From Oceanobacillus luteolus (GTDB lineage Bacteria; Bacillota; Bacilli; Bacillales; Amphibacillaceae): DNA of 64,000 nt. The stretch lies in contig NZ_JAMBON010000003.1 of assembly GCF_023715655.1 (NCBI RefSeq), positions 96,200 through 160,199 of the forward strand, read 5' to 3'. This document shows, piece by piece, positions 27,784-36,330 of this stretch. A program made the translations under genes and the position numbers. The notes under the pieces are model-generated. The model saw nothing but the letters and a program-made list of their open reading frames with translations, did not search any database and was not told the origin of the DNA. Position 1 is the first letter of the stretch; each line of letters begins with the position of its first letter.

Positions 27784-27810
27784 AGTCAGCGGACAGCTGG
27801 CTTTTTTTAC
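27784..27810 (+). terminator. Terminator of the MBL-fold gene
   Basis: A 7-bp stem with one mismatch (AGTCAGC with GCTGGCT), then seven T residues. Confidence 0.6.
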
Positions 27811-27858
27811 TTTTTCATTTGAATTCTAAAAATATAAACAAAAATATTCAGAAAACTA

Positions 27859-27908
27859 TTGACAAAAATTCGTTTCAGTTATATGGTTAATTACATAAGT
27901 AACTAACC
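27859..27908 (+). promoter_or_regulatory. Promoter and operator of the first YtrA-type operon
   Basis: TTGACA at 27859 and TATGGT at 27882 (17 apart) overlap an inverted repeat, GGTTAATTAC (27885-27894) and GTAACTAACC (27899-27908), nine of ten positions matching. This is a typical place for autoregulation by the GntR gene that follows. Confidence 0.65.
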
Positions 27909-27929
27909 AATGAACGCAGGAGGTTGCAG

Positions 27930-28295
27930 ATGAAAATTAAATTAGACGACACCAAACCGATCTTCCTCCAAATCAAAGAAATGCTTGAGGATTCAATTAT
28001 TAGCAATACATTGAAGGAAGGAGATAGGGTGCCTTCAACAAATGAATTAGCAGCACATTATAAAATCAATCCGGCAACTGCTGCGAAGGGAATAAATGAA
28101 TTGGTGGCAGAAGAAATTTTATATAAAAGAAGGGGTGTAGGAATGTTCGTTGCAGAGAATGCACGGAATATACTATTGGAGAAACATCAAGCCAATTTTT
28201 ACGAGGAATATATCCGGCCACTGAAGCAAGCCGCACAGAAGCTGGATATCGATAAAGATGAATTATTGAAAATGTTACAACGGGAGGATAGCTGA
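27930..28295 (+). CDS. GntR-family transcriptional regulator, YtrA subfamily
   Basis: A DNA-binding protein of 121 residues. The N-terminal winged helix (IFLQIKEMLEDSI, GDRVPSTNELAAHYKINPATAAKGINEL, YKRRGVGMFV) is followed by only about 45 residues, the short all-helical tail typical of the YtrA subfamily, which usually regulates linked ABC transporters. ATG 27930 is set by AGGAGG six bases upstream; an in-frame TTG at 27924 is too close. Its stop overlaps the start of the ATPase gene (TGATG). An inverted repeat over its own promoter suggests autoregulation. Confidence 0.88.
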   Translation: MKIKLDDTKPIFLQIKEMLEDSIISNTLKEGDRVPSTNELAAHYKINPATAAKGINELVAEEILYKRRGVGMFVAENARNILLEKHQANFYEEYIRPLKQAAQKLDIDKDELLKMLQREDS

Positions 28296-29152
28296 TGAAA
28301 ATTGAAGTGAAAGAGTTAACGAAACGATATGGGGAAAAAGAAGCCTTGTCAAATCTTTCATTCACCTTAAATGAACCGAAAATTTATGGCTTATTGGGCA
28401 GAAATGGTGCAGGTAAAACAACTTTTATGGAAATATTAGCTGGACAAATTACGGCTACGAAGGGTGAGGTTCTAATCGATGGTGTCCGTCCGTTTGATAA
28501 TCAACGGTTGATTGAATCCATTTGCCTTATCAAAGAGGGGAATAACTTCAAGAAGGATCTGAAAATCAAACACGTATTAAAAATCTATTCCTATTTTTAT
28601 CCCACTTGGGATCAGGAACTTGCGGATAAATTAATTGATGAATATGGACTTGATAGGAATGCAAAAATAAAAACACTATCTAAAGGGATGGAATCTGCAC
28701 TTGGAATCTCGGTCGGTTTGGCTAGTAAAGCACCTATCACTATTTTTGATGAACCGTATATTGGTCTGGATGCACCTTCACGTAAGAAATTCTATGAAAT
28801 ATTGCTTGAGGAGTTTCAGAATGAAAAACGAACAATTATCTTTTCTACGCATTTGATAGATGAAGTCAGTCTGTTGTTTGAGGAAGTGTTGATTATCCGG
28901 GAAGGGAAACTCGTTCTTCAGGAGGAGACGGATTCTCTAAGGCAAAGCATTATTTCTGTTTCAGGGCCTGTGGATGCAGTAAAGACGTATATTGAAAATA
29001 AAGAAACACTTGAGATAAAACAATTGGCGGGAATGATGAATGCTTATGTTTACGGAGAGAAGGAAGAGGCATTAGAGTATGGATTAGATGTAGAAGGTGT
29101 GCCGATACAGGAGTTAATGATCCATTTGACGGAAAGAAAGCGGGGGGCATAA
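28295..29152 (+). CDS. ABC transporter ATP-binding protein
   Basis: ATPase subunit of 285 residues. It has Walker A GRNGAGKTT near 36-44, a signature region degenerated to LSKGMESALG in place of LSGGQ, Walker B ITIFDEPYIGLD, and the H-loop His in FSTHLIDE. A 70-residue C-terminal extension follows, as in YtrB-type ATPases. It overlaps the regulator stop and is one base short of the permease gene, so the three form an operon. The exported or sensed compound is unknown; cell-wall antibiotics are one known theme for YtrA-type systems. Confidence 0.87.
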   Translation: MKIEVKELTKRYGEKEALSNLSFTLNEPKIYGLLGRNGAGKTTFMEILAGQITATKGEVLIDGVRPFDNQRLIESICLIKEGNNFKKDLKIKHVLKIYSYFYPTWDQELADKLIDEYGLDRNAKIKTLSKGMESALGISVGLASKAPITIFDEPYIGLDAPSRKKFYEILLEEFQNEKRTIIFSTHLIDEVSLLFEEVLIIREGKLVLQEETDSLRQSIISVSGPVDAVKTYIENKETLEIKQLAGMMNAYVYGEKEEALEYGLDVEGVPIQELMIHLTERKRGA

Positions 29153-29153
29153 A

Positions 29154-29855
29154 ATGACGAGACAAGTGAAGGGATTGCTATTCTTTTTCTTATCTGACCT
29201 AAGACATTCGTTTACAATTTTTTGGTCGATTCTTCTGATTGCTTTAGCTCTTTCATTGGGGATAGCGTATTTACTGTTGGATGTGCAGGATGGTGTGTTC
29301 TTTTTTGGATTTCCTTTTGCAACATACATTAATGTCGGGATAGTCGGCTTTCTAATCGTGAAGGATTATATTCCTTTTTCGTTGAAGCTGGGAGCAGTCC
29401 GGAAAAATATTTTTGCTGCAGCTGGTGTATTATTTGTTTTGTATGGATTTATCATGGCCATGATTTCTAGTACCCTTCATTTCATCATTAATCTGATTAT
29501 AGAAGCAGTTGGATTGCATTCATTCATGTTTTTGCATCCAGCACAATTAATTGGAAGTGATACATGGCTGACAAGAATTGCCGTAGATACGGTAATGATG
29601 TTTGGTGTTTTTGCTCTATTCTTTCTATTGGCCCTGTTGTTTTACCGTGGTGGCCTAATTATTGGTGGCAGTGTTGTCGGACTGATTGGCGTCACTTTAC
29701 TATTTGGTATCGCGCAAGGATGGCTGTTTGAATTCTTTCTCAACTTGTACCACACCATTGATTATGTTTTCTTCGCTCAGGTATTTGGTATCAGTATACT
29801 GATTTATGGATTGACCTATTTTTTAGTGAGAGGGATAACGACAGTAAAGGCTTAA
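29154..29855 (+). CDS. ABC-type membrane protein (permease partner)
   Basis: A membrane protein of 233 residues with six hydrophobic segments (about 20-42, 55-70, 82-105, 140-160, 168-190, 205-225) and no recognised domain. Position right behind the ATPase and matching membrane topology make it the transport subunit of the YtrA-type module. The ATG overlaps no upstream gene but starts two bases after the ATPase stop. No separate ribosome site is strong, suggesting coupling. Confidence 0.75.
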   Translation: MTRQVKGLLFFFLSDLRHSFTIFWSILLIALALSLGIAYLLLDVQDGVFFFGFPFATYINVGIVGFLIVKDYIPFSLKLGAVRKNIFAAAGVLFVLYGFIMAMISSTLHFIINLIIEAVGLHSFMFLHPAQLIGSDTWLTRIAVDTVMMFGVFALFFLLALLFYRGGLIIGGSVVGLIGVTLLFGIAQGWLFEFFLNLYHTIDYVFFAQVFGISILIYGLTYFLVRGITTVKA

Positions 29856-29856
29856 T

Positions 29857-29888
29857 AAAAAACAGGAAGATGTACTCTTCCTGTTTTT
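29857..29888. terminator. Bidirectional terminator between convergent operons
   Basis: A 13-bp stem (AAAAACAGGAAGA and complement) with A and T runs on either side, serving both YtrA-type operons. Confidence 0.88.
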
Positions 29889-29910
29889 TGTGGATTAAAG
29901 ATATATGGAT

Positions 29911-30690
29911 TTATCCCGCATGTTCTTTCGTACGGAATATATAAATACTCAGTAATAGTAGAATGAGACATGCAATAACCGTTGTCACAGCCGATCCAAT
30001 TAAAGAGCTTGATATTTCACCGGTGTGTAGAAACTCAAATGAATGATTGGAAATATTAGAAGGGCTGTAGCTTAACTTTTCTCCAAACAGGCTTGATCCA
30101 ACGCTTATTAAAATTATGGTTGCTATTGTACTGAATGCGACAAGACCAGATGATTTGAAGATTGTATTATAAAAAATGGATACGGTCAGTACGAGTGTCA
30201 GCCAAAGCCCATATAATGCTGTCATTACAAGAAAATCACCGATGGGGATGGTATCATATAAAATGCCGATATAATACCAAGCGAACAGCATTGCTAACAC
30301 ATAAGATGCTATAATGAGGACGAGAAGTGCTGCCCATTTACTAAGGATATATGCTGGGTAGGCTACTGGTTTTACAAGTATCAATTCAGCAATTCCGGAT
30401 TTTCGTTCTCCTGCAATTGTTCCCATGGAGATAAGAGCAATAATTAAAACACCTAGGCTGCTAAGTTGACTGATGCTCATTTGAATTGCATCAATTCCAG
30501 TGAATTCTGGCATTTGGAATACAGCACCTTCAGGTAATCCGCCTACCTTATCGAGAATTTGCGGAAGGTAATAATTCATCACTGGGTCCATGACAGCGAT
30601 GAGGATGAGTACGAGAGGCACCCAAATCCATTTCCGATCACGGAAGTGTCCAACCATTTCATTTTTGAAAAGAGTTTTCCATTGTCTCAT
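29911..30690 (-). CDS. ABC-2 type permease
   Basis: A 259-residue membrane subunit with six hydrophobic segments: an N-terminal one near 25-42, then a long external loop (PQILDKVGGLPEGAVFQMPEF), then five more. It carries the ABC-2 motif GERKSGIAELILVKPV, where the permease contacts its ATPase. Its ATG overlaps the ATPase gene stop by four bases. Last gene of the leftward GntR operon. Confidence 0.85.
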   Translation of the reverse strand: MRQWKTLFKNEMVGHFRDRKWIWVPLVLILIAVMDPVMNYYLPQILDKVGGLPEGAVFQMPEFTGIDAIQMSISQLSSLGVLIIALISMGTIAGERKSGIAELILVKPVAYPAYILSKWAALLVLIIASYVLAMLFAWYYIGILYDTIPIGDFLVMTALYGLWLTLVLTVSIFYNTIFKSSGLVAFSTIATIILISVGSSLFGEKLSYSPSNISNHSFEFLHTGEISSSLIGSAVTTVIACLILLLLSIYIFRTKEHAG

Positions 30691-31595
30691 TTCTTCACCG
30701 CCTTCATGAACATTTCTTCAAGTGAAGCTCGATTGAGATGAAATTCAACGAGTGGCCAATTTTCCTCTGTGGCTGCTTTGAGAACTTCGTATCTAACTTT
30801 ACTGATATCTGCTGCCGGAATTTTAATTGTATTGCGATCGAGATAACTGGAAGTTCCACTTGGTAAAGCTCGTAATTTCTCCAAATACTGTTCTGGATTA
30901 TCTTGAAATTCGAGTTCTATAACCGAAGTTTGATATTTCTTCCGTAACTCGAGAATGGAGCCAGCTTCAATGATTTCCCCTTTATGCAGCAGTAGAAGGT
31001 CATCACATACCTCTTCGGCATCATTTAAAATATGAGTTGAGAAGAGGATGGTCATTTCTTCCTTTAACTTTTCAAGTAATGTCAATACTTCTCTTCTTCC
31101 AATCGGATCCAATGACGAAACTGGTTCGTCGAGTAAAAGTAATTTTGGGGAATGAATAATTGCTTGGGCAATTCCAAGACGTTGCTTCATTCCACCAGAA
31201 TATCCACCGATAGGTTTATTCCATGCATCTTTGATTCCTACTTCTTCCACAAGCTTTTCTGCCCGCTCTTCTGCTTCTTTCTTCGATAAATATGCGAGTT
31301 CTCCGCTGAATATCAGAAATTCCTTCGCTGTCATCCAACTTGGGAAGACGGGATATTGTGGCAGATAACCAATAAATTTCCGTAAATCTGCGTTAGCCGG
31401 CTGACCAGAAAATCGAATCTTGCCCTCCGTTGGCTTTAATAATCCGGCAAGTATTCGTAAAATCGTTGTTTTTCCGGCTCCATTCGGTCCAATTAAAGCG
31501 ATGCATTTACCTGAAGTAAGGGAAAAATCCACCCCTCGTACAGCAGTATAATCTTTATACGTTTTCTTTAAAGATGTGGCGGAAAGCAGGTTCAT
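30687..31595 (-). CDS. ABC transporter ATP-binding protein (CcmA/YtrB-like)
   Basis: ATPase subunit of 302 residues with Walker A GPNGAGKTT, signature YSGGMKQRLG, Walker B LLLLDEPVSSLD and H-loop FSTHIL. The C-terminal ~80 residues form the regulatory extension common in ABC-2 drug or lantibiotic-type exporters. It pairs with the overlapping permease gene and follows a PLDc_N-type membrane protein by three bases. Confidence 0.88.
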   Translation of the reverse strand: MNLLSATSLKKTYKDYTAVRGVDFSLTSGKCIALIGPNGAGKTTILRILAGLLKPTEGKIRFSGQPANADLRKFIGYLPQYPVFPSWMTAKEFLIFSGELAYLSKKEAEERAEKLVEEVGIKDAWNKPIGGYSGGMKQRLGIAQAIIHSPKLLLLDEPVSSLDPIGRREVLTLLEKLKEEMTILFSTHILNDAEEVCDDLLLLHKGEIIEAGSILELRKKYQTSVIELEFQDNPEQYLEKLRALPSGTSSYLDRNTIKIPAADISKVRYEVLKAATEENWPLVEFHLNRASLEEMFMKAVKK

Positions 31596-31598
31596 GGA

Positions 31599-31796
31599 TT
31601 ATCTTCTCCTTCCGAAAATAAAGTAGAGAATCGGTCCGATAATATTTATGAACACGATGACTACAAACCAAACCCAGCGGTTACCCCGGACATTTTCTCC
31701 TTGCTTTGCCCAATCGAGAATACCGACAATCAGTAAAATCCCTTGTATAAAAAATAATGGTAATATTAATTGCCAATTAATAGCTAAAGATTCCAT
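31599..31796 (-). CDS. PLDc_N-domain small membrane protein
   Basis: A 65-residue protein with two membrane helices (about 8-26 and 40-58) and the PLDc_N (phospholipase D N-terminal) layout ending GPILYFIFGRR. Such stand-alone proteins frequently sit in ABC-2/bacteriocin-type transporter operons, where their role is unknown. ATG 31796 is chosen because GGAGGG lies seven bases upstream; the longer TTG frame would start on the ribosome site. Confidence 0.78.
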   Translation of the reverse strand: MESLAINWQLILPLFFIQGILLIVGILDWAKQGENVRGNRWVWFVVIVFINIIGPILYFIFGRRR

Positions 31797-31815
31797 GTTA
31801 GTTCCCTCCAATTGA

Positions 31816-32916
31816 TTAGCTTAATAAAACAGGAATAAGAAATGCGAGACCAAGAATGATGATTAGGATAATCCATCCATGTGGCCGTGCCATATTTATA
31901 GTCCAGCCAATTCCGAATCTCTTTTCAAGGAAGACTGCCGGGTCCTCCTTGTTGAAATAAAATACTCCAAGTTTCCAATAGCGATCGTCATCGCGATTAA
32001 TTTGTGTACCACCAGGTCCGGTAACATGATAGAGTCGGCTTCCACCTTGCCCAAGTTTGAAGCTGAGATAGATGGCATAGATGATGATAGCTATGTTGAA
32101 AATTAGTGAGATGGTAACTACCAGTTTTTTATTGACTGGATGGAACATCGCTATCTGGACAAATGTAAGTAATGCAATGATGCCATTCCCGGTGATGATG
32201 AGAAATAGGGACCAACGTTTCCGGAAAATCGAATTTCGCTTCAATGACAGTTTCGGATTGGACTGGTCGATTTGTTGTTTTGCAAGTTGTATCATGCTGT
32301 TTGAAAATATAAAGACTCCAATCAGAAAAAATTGGAATGCAGGCACCATAAGAATAGAAAGATAGGATTTTTCTGCTGATCTTGTCACTTCACCAGAAAA
32401 GCTATATTGCATTGGTATTTGATCCGGCAGCAAATGGTAATTGATTATACTATAAATAATCAGTCCAACCGTAAGGAAGAGAGAAATAAGGAACCATAAG
32501 TTGGAGTAGGTCAGTTTCTCTTTTCGGAAAGCGGTACTAATGACGACCTCTTGTGTTTCATCGGCACTCCATGCACTTGCTACTTTAATTTTCTTCATTC
32601 TTTTGTGGAAGATAAGGTAAATGATAGCAGTTACGATAAAGTAGAAAAGTATGGTTATAGTCAGCAGAATAGTTGCCTGAGCTTCATCGGCCCCCATACT
32701 TAAGAATAAAAAAAGTAGGGTGAGCAAAAGTGCAAGCAGGCTTGTCGATTGCACGTATTTTTTCCTGAGACGCTTTAGTAATGGGCTATGATAAACTTCT
32801 TCCGGAATCGTAACTCCGAAACTTTCTGTTCTTCTAGTCCAGTAAGGGATAAATATAGTTGCAAGATAACTGGGAATGAGGATCAGCAGTGCGATCAAGG
32901 GAAACCAATTATTCAT
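31816..32916 (-). CDS. DUF1648/DUF5808-type membrane protein
   Basis: A polytopic protein of 366 residues with about eight hydrophobic segments. The middle carries the DUF1648 signature (LPDQIPMQYSFSGEV, about 165-180) and the C-terminus a DUF5808-like block (YWKLGVFYFNKEDPAVFLEKRFGIGWTIN with intervening residues). Similar proteins co-occur with YtrA-type GntR regulators; biochemical function is not known. The ATG at 32916 lies inside the last codons of the GntR gene, an eight-base overlap. An in-frame GTG at 32925 is less likely because it falls in the AGAAGGTG site. Confidence 0.8.
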   Translation of the reverse strand: MNNWFPLIALLILIPSYLATIFIPYWTRRTESFGVTIPEEVYHSPLLKRLRKKYVQSTSLLALLLTLLFLFLSMGADEAQATILLTITILFYFIVTAIIYLIFHKRMKKIKVASAWSADETQEVVISTAFRKEKLTYSNLWFLISLFLTVGLIIYSIINYHLLPDQIPMQYSFSGEVTRSAEKSYLSILMVPAFQFFLIGVFIFSNSMIQLAKQQIDQSNPKLSLKRNSIFRKRWSLFLIITGNGIIALLTFVQIAMFHPVNKKLVVTISLIFNIAIIIYAIYLSFKLGQGGSRLYHVTGPGGTQINRDDDRYWKLGVFYFNKEDPAVFLEKRFGIGWTINMARPHGWIILIIILGLAFLIPVLLS

Positions 32917-33310
32917 GTTGTTCACCTTCTTTATTTAAAATCTGTAAGTATATCTCATCGCTTAGTTCTTTAAACTCATCGATGGTGAGGTTATGACAAA
33001 TGCTTGCTGCAAGCAGAGGTCTTAATTCTTCTTTGAGTGAGTTGATATAATTTTCGTCTGCTGGAAGGAATCCATCTGGGTGAATAATGACCCCGCGCTT
33101 TCTATGGATTTGGATGTATCCTTCCTGTTTTAATTGCTGGTAGACTTTGTTTACGGTATGAACATTTATGCCAATATCAGCGGCAAGGGAGCGGACAGAT
33201 GGCAAATCATCCCCAGGCTGCAATTCTTTTCTGGCGATACCTTCAATAATTTGCTCTTTGAGCTGAATATAAATTGGTTTATCAGCGGCCATATCCATTT
33301 TGATAAACAT
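32909..33310 (-). CDS. GntR-family regulator, YtrA subfamily (second module)
   Basis: A 133-residue regulator with a winged helix (IYIQLKEQIIEGI, GDDLPSVRSLAADIGINVHTVNKVYQ, IHRKRGVII) and a short helical C-terminus. It differs clearly in sequence from the regulator at 27930, so the two modules are not a recent duplication. The ATG follows AGAAGGTG. It is the first gene of a five-gene leftward operon (regulator, DUF1648 protein, PLDc_N protein, ATPase, permease). Confidence 0.88.
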   Translation of the reverse strand: MFIKMDMAADKPIYIQLKEQIIEGIARKELQPGDDLPSVRSLAADIGINVHTVNKVYQQLKQEGYIQIHRKRGVIIHPDGFLPADENYINSLKEELRPLLAASICHNLTIDEFKELSDEIYLQILNKEGEQHE

Positions 33311-33346
33311 AAACACACCTTCTTTCTATACAGGCAAGATGTTGTA

Positions 33347-33389
33347 TCTGTTCTATTAGTAGTATAACAGACAAATTGTTGAAGTACAA
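33347..33389 (-). promoter_or_regulatory. Promoter and operator of the second YtrA-type operon
   Basis: On the minus strand TTGTAC (33384-33389) and TATACT (33361-33366) are 17 bases apart. An inverted repeat, TCTGTT at 33347 and AACAGA at 33366, spans the transcription start region and fits an autoregulatory operator. Confidence 0.55.
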
Positions 33390-33429
33390 TAGGAAATTAT
33401 GAGGCAATAGCATATTTCTTCAATAGAAA

Positions 33430-33470
33430 AAAACCAAAGCAATTCCTTATCAAAAGAATCACTTTGGTTT
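33430..33470 (-). terminator. Terminator of the GNAT gene
   Basis: AAACCAAAG and CTTTGGTTT form the outer stem. On the minus strand the hairpin is followed by a run of seven or more T. Confidence 0.7.
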
Positions 33471-33513
33471 GTTAAGTTTTTATAGTTAATATTTAAAAGC
33501 TGATCGCACTAAC

Positions 33514-34071
33514 TTATGAAACAACTTCTCCAGTCATAGGTGCTTCCACATGGGAGAACTGTTTATAAGAAAGGTAGTTTTCTTTCGTAATGACAAACAA
33601 ATCATAGATTTCTTCTTCTGGATTGACCTTGGAAAAGACTCCAGGATAGGTTTCATTAGCCAATGCGATATAAGGGAGCTTCAACACTGCTTTCAATGAG
33701 CGGATGTTGGTCTTCCGTACTTTCATGAATATGCCATCAATCCCTTGGGTGAGGAATAATTCATCAAAGAACATATCTTTAGCCTGGCGGTTGTATCCTT
33801 TGCCAAAATAAGGTTTACCAATCCATGTAGCGAGAAATCCGTAATTTTCTTCAATATCAAACAAATTAATCGTTCCTATTGGCTGCTGGAACTCATCAAG
33901 AATAGTTCTAGAAATCAATTCACGATTTTGCTCCGCTTCAATCGTCTGCTTCGTTAAAAAATATAATTCATCTAATGTGTTGGCTTTTTGTCTAACATAG
34001 GGAAATACTTCGGGATGTGTCATCAACTCATACAGTACAGGCACCTCATGTAATTCACGCAATTTTAGCAT
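33514..34071 (-). CDS. GNAT-family N-acetyltransferase
   Basis: A 185-residue acetyltransferase of the RimJ/RimL-like GNAT type. It opens with LRELHEVPVLYELMTHPEV, has the central strand pair ISRTILDEFQQPIGTINLF, and an acetyl-CoA loop GKPYFGKGYNRQAKDMFFDELF in place of the usual RGxGxG/A. Then NIRSLKAVLKL gives the Asn-x-x-Ser catalytic region. The substrate is unknown; in this branch protein or amino-acid N-termini are common. Upstream is an unusual ~200-base structured leader. The ATG follows GGAGGG. Confidence 0.82.
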   Translation of the reverse strand: MLKLRELHEVPVLYELMTHPEVFPYVRQKANTLDELYFLTKQTIEAEQNRELISRTILDEFQQPIGTINLFDIEENYGFLATWIGKPYFGKGYNRQAKDMFFDELFLTQGIDGIFMKVRKTNIRSLKAVLKLPYIALANETYPGVFSKVNPEEEIYDLFVITKENYLSYKQFSHVEAPMTGEVVS

Positions 34072-34446
34072 AAAAAAACCCTCCTTTTTCCAGGTGGGTA
34101 TATTTCCTAAGGCGCACTAGTGGTCCCAGTTGGAAACCTACCCACGAATTTTTATTCAAGATCGAAAAAACTAAAGATTGATCAACAAAAATTCGGGGTG
34201 GGAATCGAACCCACTAGAACCAGTACATATATGCTGGTGGCGCACCATTTGCCTTCCCTATTTAATTTCAACTAACGTTTGGAGACTTCCTAATCGTCAT
34301 CTCTTTTCTGCAGTTTGTAATTAATTTCTTAACTCATTTTACACTGGTTTCTCGAAAATGTGAATGGGTTTTTTAAAATATTTTATTAAAATTTTTTTAG
34401 GGAAAAACACATCAAATTCATTGCCTTTTATATGTGAAAATTGTTA
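34072..34446 (-). promoter_or_regulatory. Structured leader of the GNAT gene with a tRNA T-arm look-alike
   Basis: This gene-free stretch is not random. Read on the minus strand it holds a hairpin (34198-34214) with GTGGG/CCCAC stem and seven-base loop TTCGATT, exactly a tRNA T-arm. Then come a 9-bp inverted repeat (34187-34195 with 34145-34153) and a 12-bp two-part stem (34139-34145 and 34132-34136 with 34094-34107) ending just before the GNAT ribosome site. No matching acceptor or anticodon arm could be built, so it is not an intact tRNA gene. A cis-regulatory RNA or a decayed tRNA-like element are both possible. Confidence 0.5.
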
Positions 34447-35334
34447 TTATATTAAGTCATTTAAGGCATGGAAAAGCTTCGGATATTGAAAAGAAAATCC
34501 ATTGTCTTCAGCCTGTTTTGGATAAGCGAATTGGCCCTCGGTGATTAGTGTGGACATTTCCCCCATAGCGAGTTTGATAAAAAGTTTAGGGGCTGGAAAC
34601 CAGTATGGGCGGTTATAACTTTTCGCCATAAGCCGATAAAAATCTTTATTGCGTTTCGGCTCAGTCGCTGTAACATTGACAGGACCTTGCATTCTTTCAT
34701 TAAAAATGCAGAATTCCAGTAAATTTACGGCATCATCTATATGAATCCACGATATCCATTGCTCTCCATCACCGATACTTCCTCCGACAAACAGTTTAAC
34801 AGGTAAAGCCATGAGAGGAAAAGATCCTTCTTTTCTGCCAAGTATAATTCCAAATCGCGCATAAATCGTGCGGATTCCCATTTTTTCAATTGTCTTTGCG
34901 GTATCTTCCCAATCTACAACGACAGAGCTTAAAAAATCCTTTCCTGGTTTTTCGGTATTCTCCGTAAAAATTATCTCAGTAGATGTTCCATAATATCCGA
35001 CAGCAGAACCATTAATGAAAACTTTTGGCTTCTCATTCAGTTTACTTACTAATTCAATGAGGTTTTTTGTTGCCTCTATTCTGCTCTGACGGATTTTCTT
35101 TTTCTTTTCCTCTGTCCAATAGCCGAATAAAGATTCTCCAGCAAGGTTGATGACCCCATAAATTGCTGGAAAATCTTGGACATCGTCTTGATAAGATAGA
35201 TAGGTGACATGTTTTGTGTTTTTATGTGATTGGGGTGATCGAGTAACGACAAAGACATGATGTCCTTTTGTTATTAATTTTGCAGTCAAGTGTTTACCGA
35301 TAAATCCGGTACCACCGGTTATTAGAAAATTCAT
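34447..35334 (-). CDS. yfhF: TIGR01777-family NAD(P)-dependent epimerase-like protein (YfhF)
   Basis: An extended-SDR protein of 295 residues. It begins with the cofactor motif NFLITGGTGFIGKHL. GVINLAGES, the active-site region NGSAVGYYGTS (with Tyr-x-x-x relaxed) and RFGIILGRKEG are as in the family, and a C-terminal DUF1731-type region follows. The substrate is not known. The ATG at 35334 lies behind GGAGGG and directly precedes the nucleotide-binding motif; the longer frame upstream has no support. In B. subtilis yfhF is the divergent neighbour of recX, as here. Confidence 0.88.
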   Translation of the reverse strand: MNFLITGGTGFIGKHLTAKLITKGHHVFVVTRSPQSHKNTKHVTYLSYQDDVQDFPAIYGVINLAGESLFGYWTEEKKKKIRQSRIEATKNLIELVSKLNEKPKVFINGSAVGYYGTSTEIIFTENTEKPGKDFLSSVVVDWEDTAKTIEKMGIRTIYARFGIILGRKEGSFPLMALPVKLFVGGSIGDGEQWISWIHIDDAVNLLEFCIFNERMQGPVNVTATEPKRNKDFYRLMAKSYNRPYWFPAPKLFIKLAMGEMSTLITEGQFAYPKQAEDNGFSFQYPKLFHALNDLI

Positions 35335-35442
35335 GGTATCCCTCCGGAAGTCTTTATGATTCGTCTTTGATTTCATTTTATTATATAGGATAAGTATTAG
35401 TTGTATACAGGCATTCATGATAATATGGTAGGGAAGGGGTGA

Positions 35443-36252
35443 ATGGTTTTGAAAAAAATTACCCGGATTACCGTTCAACAGAAAAATAAGAATCGGTATA
35501 ATATTTTCCTTGCTGATGAGTATGCATTTAGTGTCGATGAAGCAATTCTTATTGAATTTGGTCTCCGCAAAGGTCTTGAATTAGATGAAGCGGCAATCAA
35601 TAAAATTGTCCAAAAAGAGAAGCTGTACCAATTCTATACCCAATCGATCAACTATTTAAGCTATCGAATGCGGACGAAAAAGGAAGTTTATGATTACTTA
35701 AAGAAAAAAGAAGTAGAACCTGAATACATAGATGAAATCATTGACCGGTTAACAAAGGAAAAACTGCTTGATGACCGGGAATTTGCAGAAGCTTTTGTTC
35801 GGACAAGAATCAACACATCGACGAAAGGACCGAAAGTAATAGCTCAAGAGTTGAGGGAAAAAGGAGTAAGTGCAAAGATAGTTGCAGACGTTTTGGAACT
35901 GTATACTACAGAGAAACAATTTGATAAAGTGTATAAGATTATGGAAAAAAAGCTGCGCCAATCGTCCAAGCATGCGTTCCGCAAACGGTTGGAGCAGATA
36001 CAAGTGAATCTAATGCAAAAAGGATTCTCCCGGGAGATCATTCAAGAAGTTGCTGTTAATTTTTCAGACCAAAAGGATGCAGATGCTGAATGGGAAGCGT
36101 TAGTCTTTCAAGGAGAGAAGCTTTTGCGAAAATATCAGAACAAGTTTTCGGGCTTCGAATTAAGGAATAAATTGACAGAGGGACTTTATCGGAAGGGTTT
36201 TTCCTTTGATTTAATACAGCGTTTCATTCAAGAAAGCTTAGAGCAGGAATGA
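35443..36252 (+). CDS. recX: RecX, regulator of RecA
   Basis: A 269-residue RecX protein that modulates RecA filaments. It consists of repeated three-helix units (LSYRMRTKKEVYDYLKKK, LDDREFAEAFVRTRI, KGPKVIAQELREKGVS, then two more in the C-terminal half), the long form typical of Bacillaceae. Start at ATG 35443 puts the GGGAAGGGGTGA site very close, so TTG 35449 is a serious alternative. It is divergent from yfhF and followed by yfhH, as in B. subtilis. Confidence 0.93.
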   Translation: MVLKKITRITVQQKNKNRYNIFLADEYAFSVDEAILIEFGLRKGLELDEAAINKIVQKEKLYQFYTQSINYLSYRMRTKKEVYDYLKKKEVEPEYIDEIIDRLTKEKLLDDREFAEAFVRTRINTSTKGPKVIAQELREKGVSAKIVADVLELYTTEKQFDKVYKIMEKKLRQSSKHAFRKRLEQIQVNLMQKGFSREIIQEVAVNFSDQKDADAEWEALVFQGEKLLRKYQNKFSGFELRNKLTEGLYRKGFSFDLIQRFIQESLEQE

Positions 36253-36330
36253 ATTTTTGTTGGGGCGGGTCTCGTGTATTCCATTCCCGGTTAAAAATTG
36301 ATAAGCTAGAGGAAGAATGGGGGATGAAAA

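Noticed and set aside
34094..34145. T-box riboswitch
   Set aside because: The conserved T-box sequence (AGGGTGGNACCGCG) and a downstream terminator are absent, and the gene is not an amino-acid or tRNA-synthetase gene.
34198..34270. Functional tRNA gene on the minus strand
   Set aside because: Only the T-arm is convincing. The segment after it (CCCGAAT) has no matching 5' acceptor strand, and the anticodon arm would need a ten-base loop.
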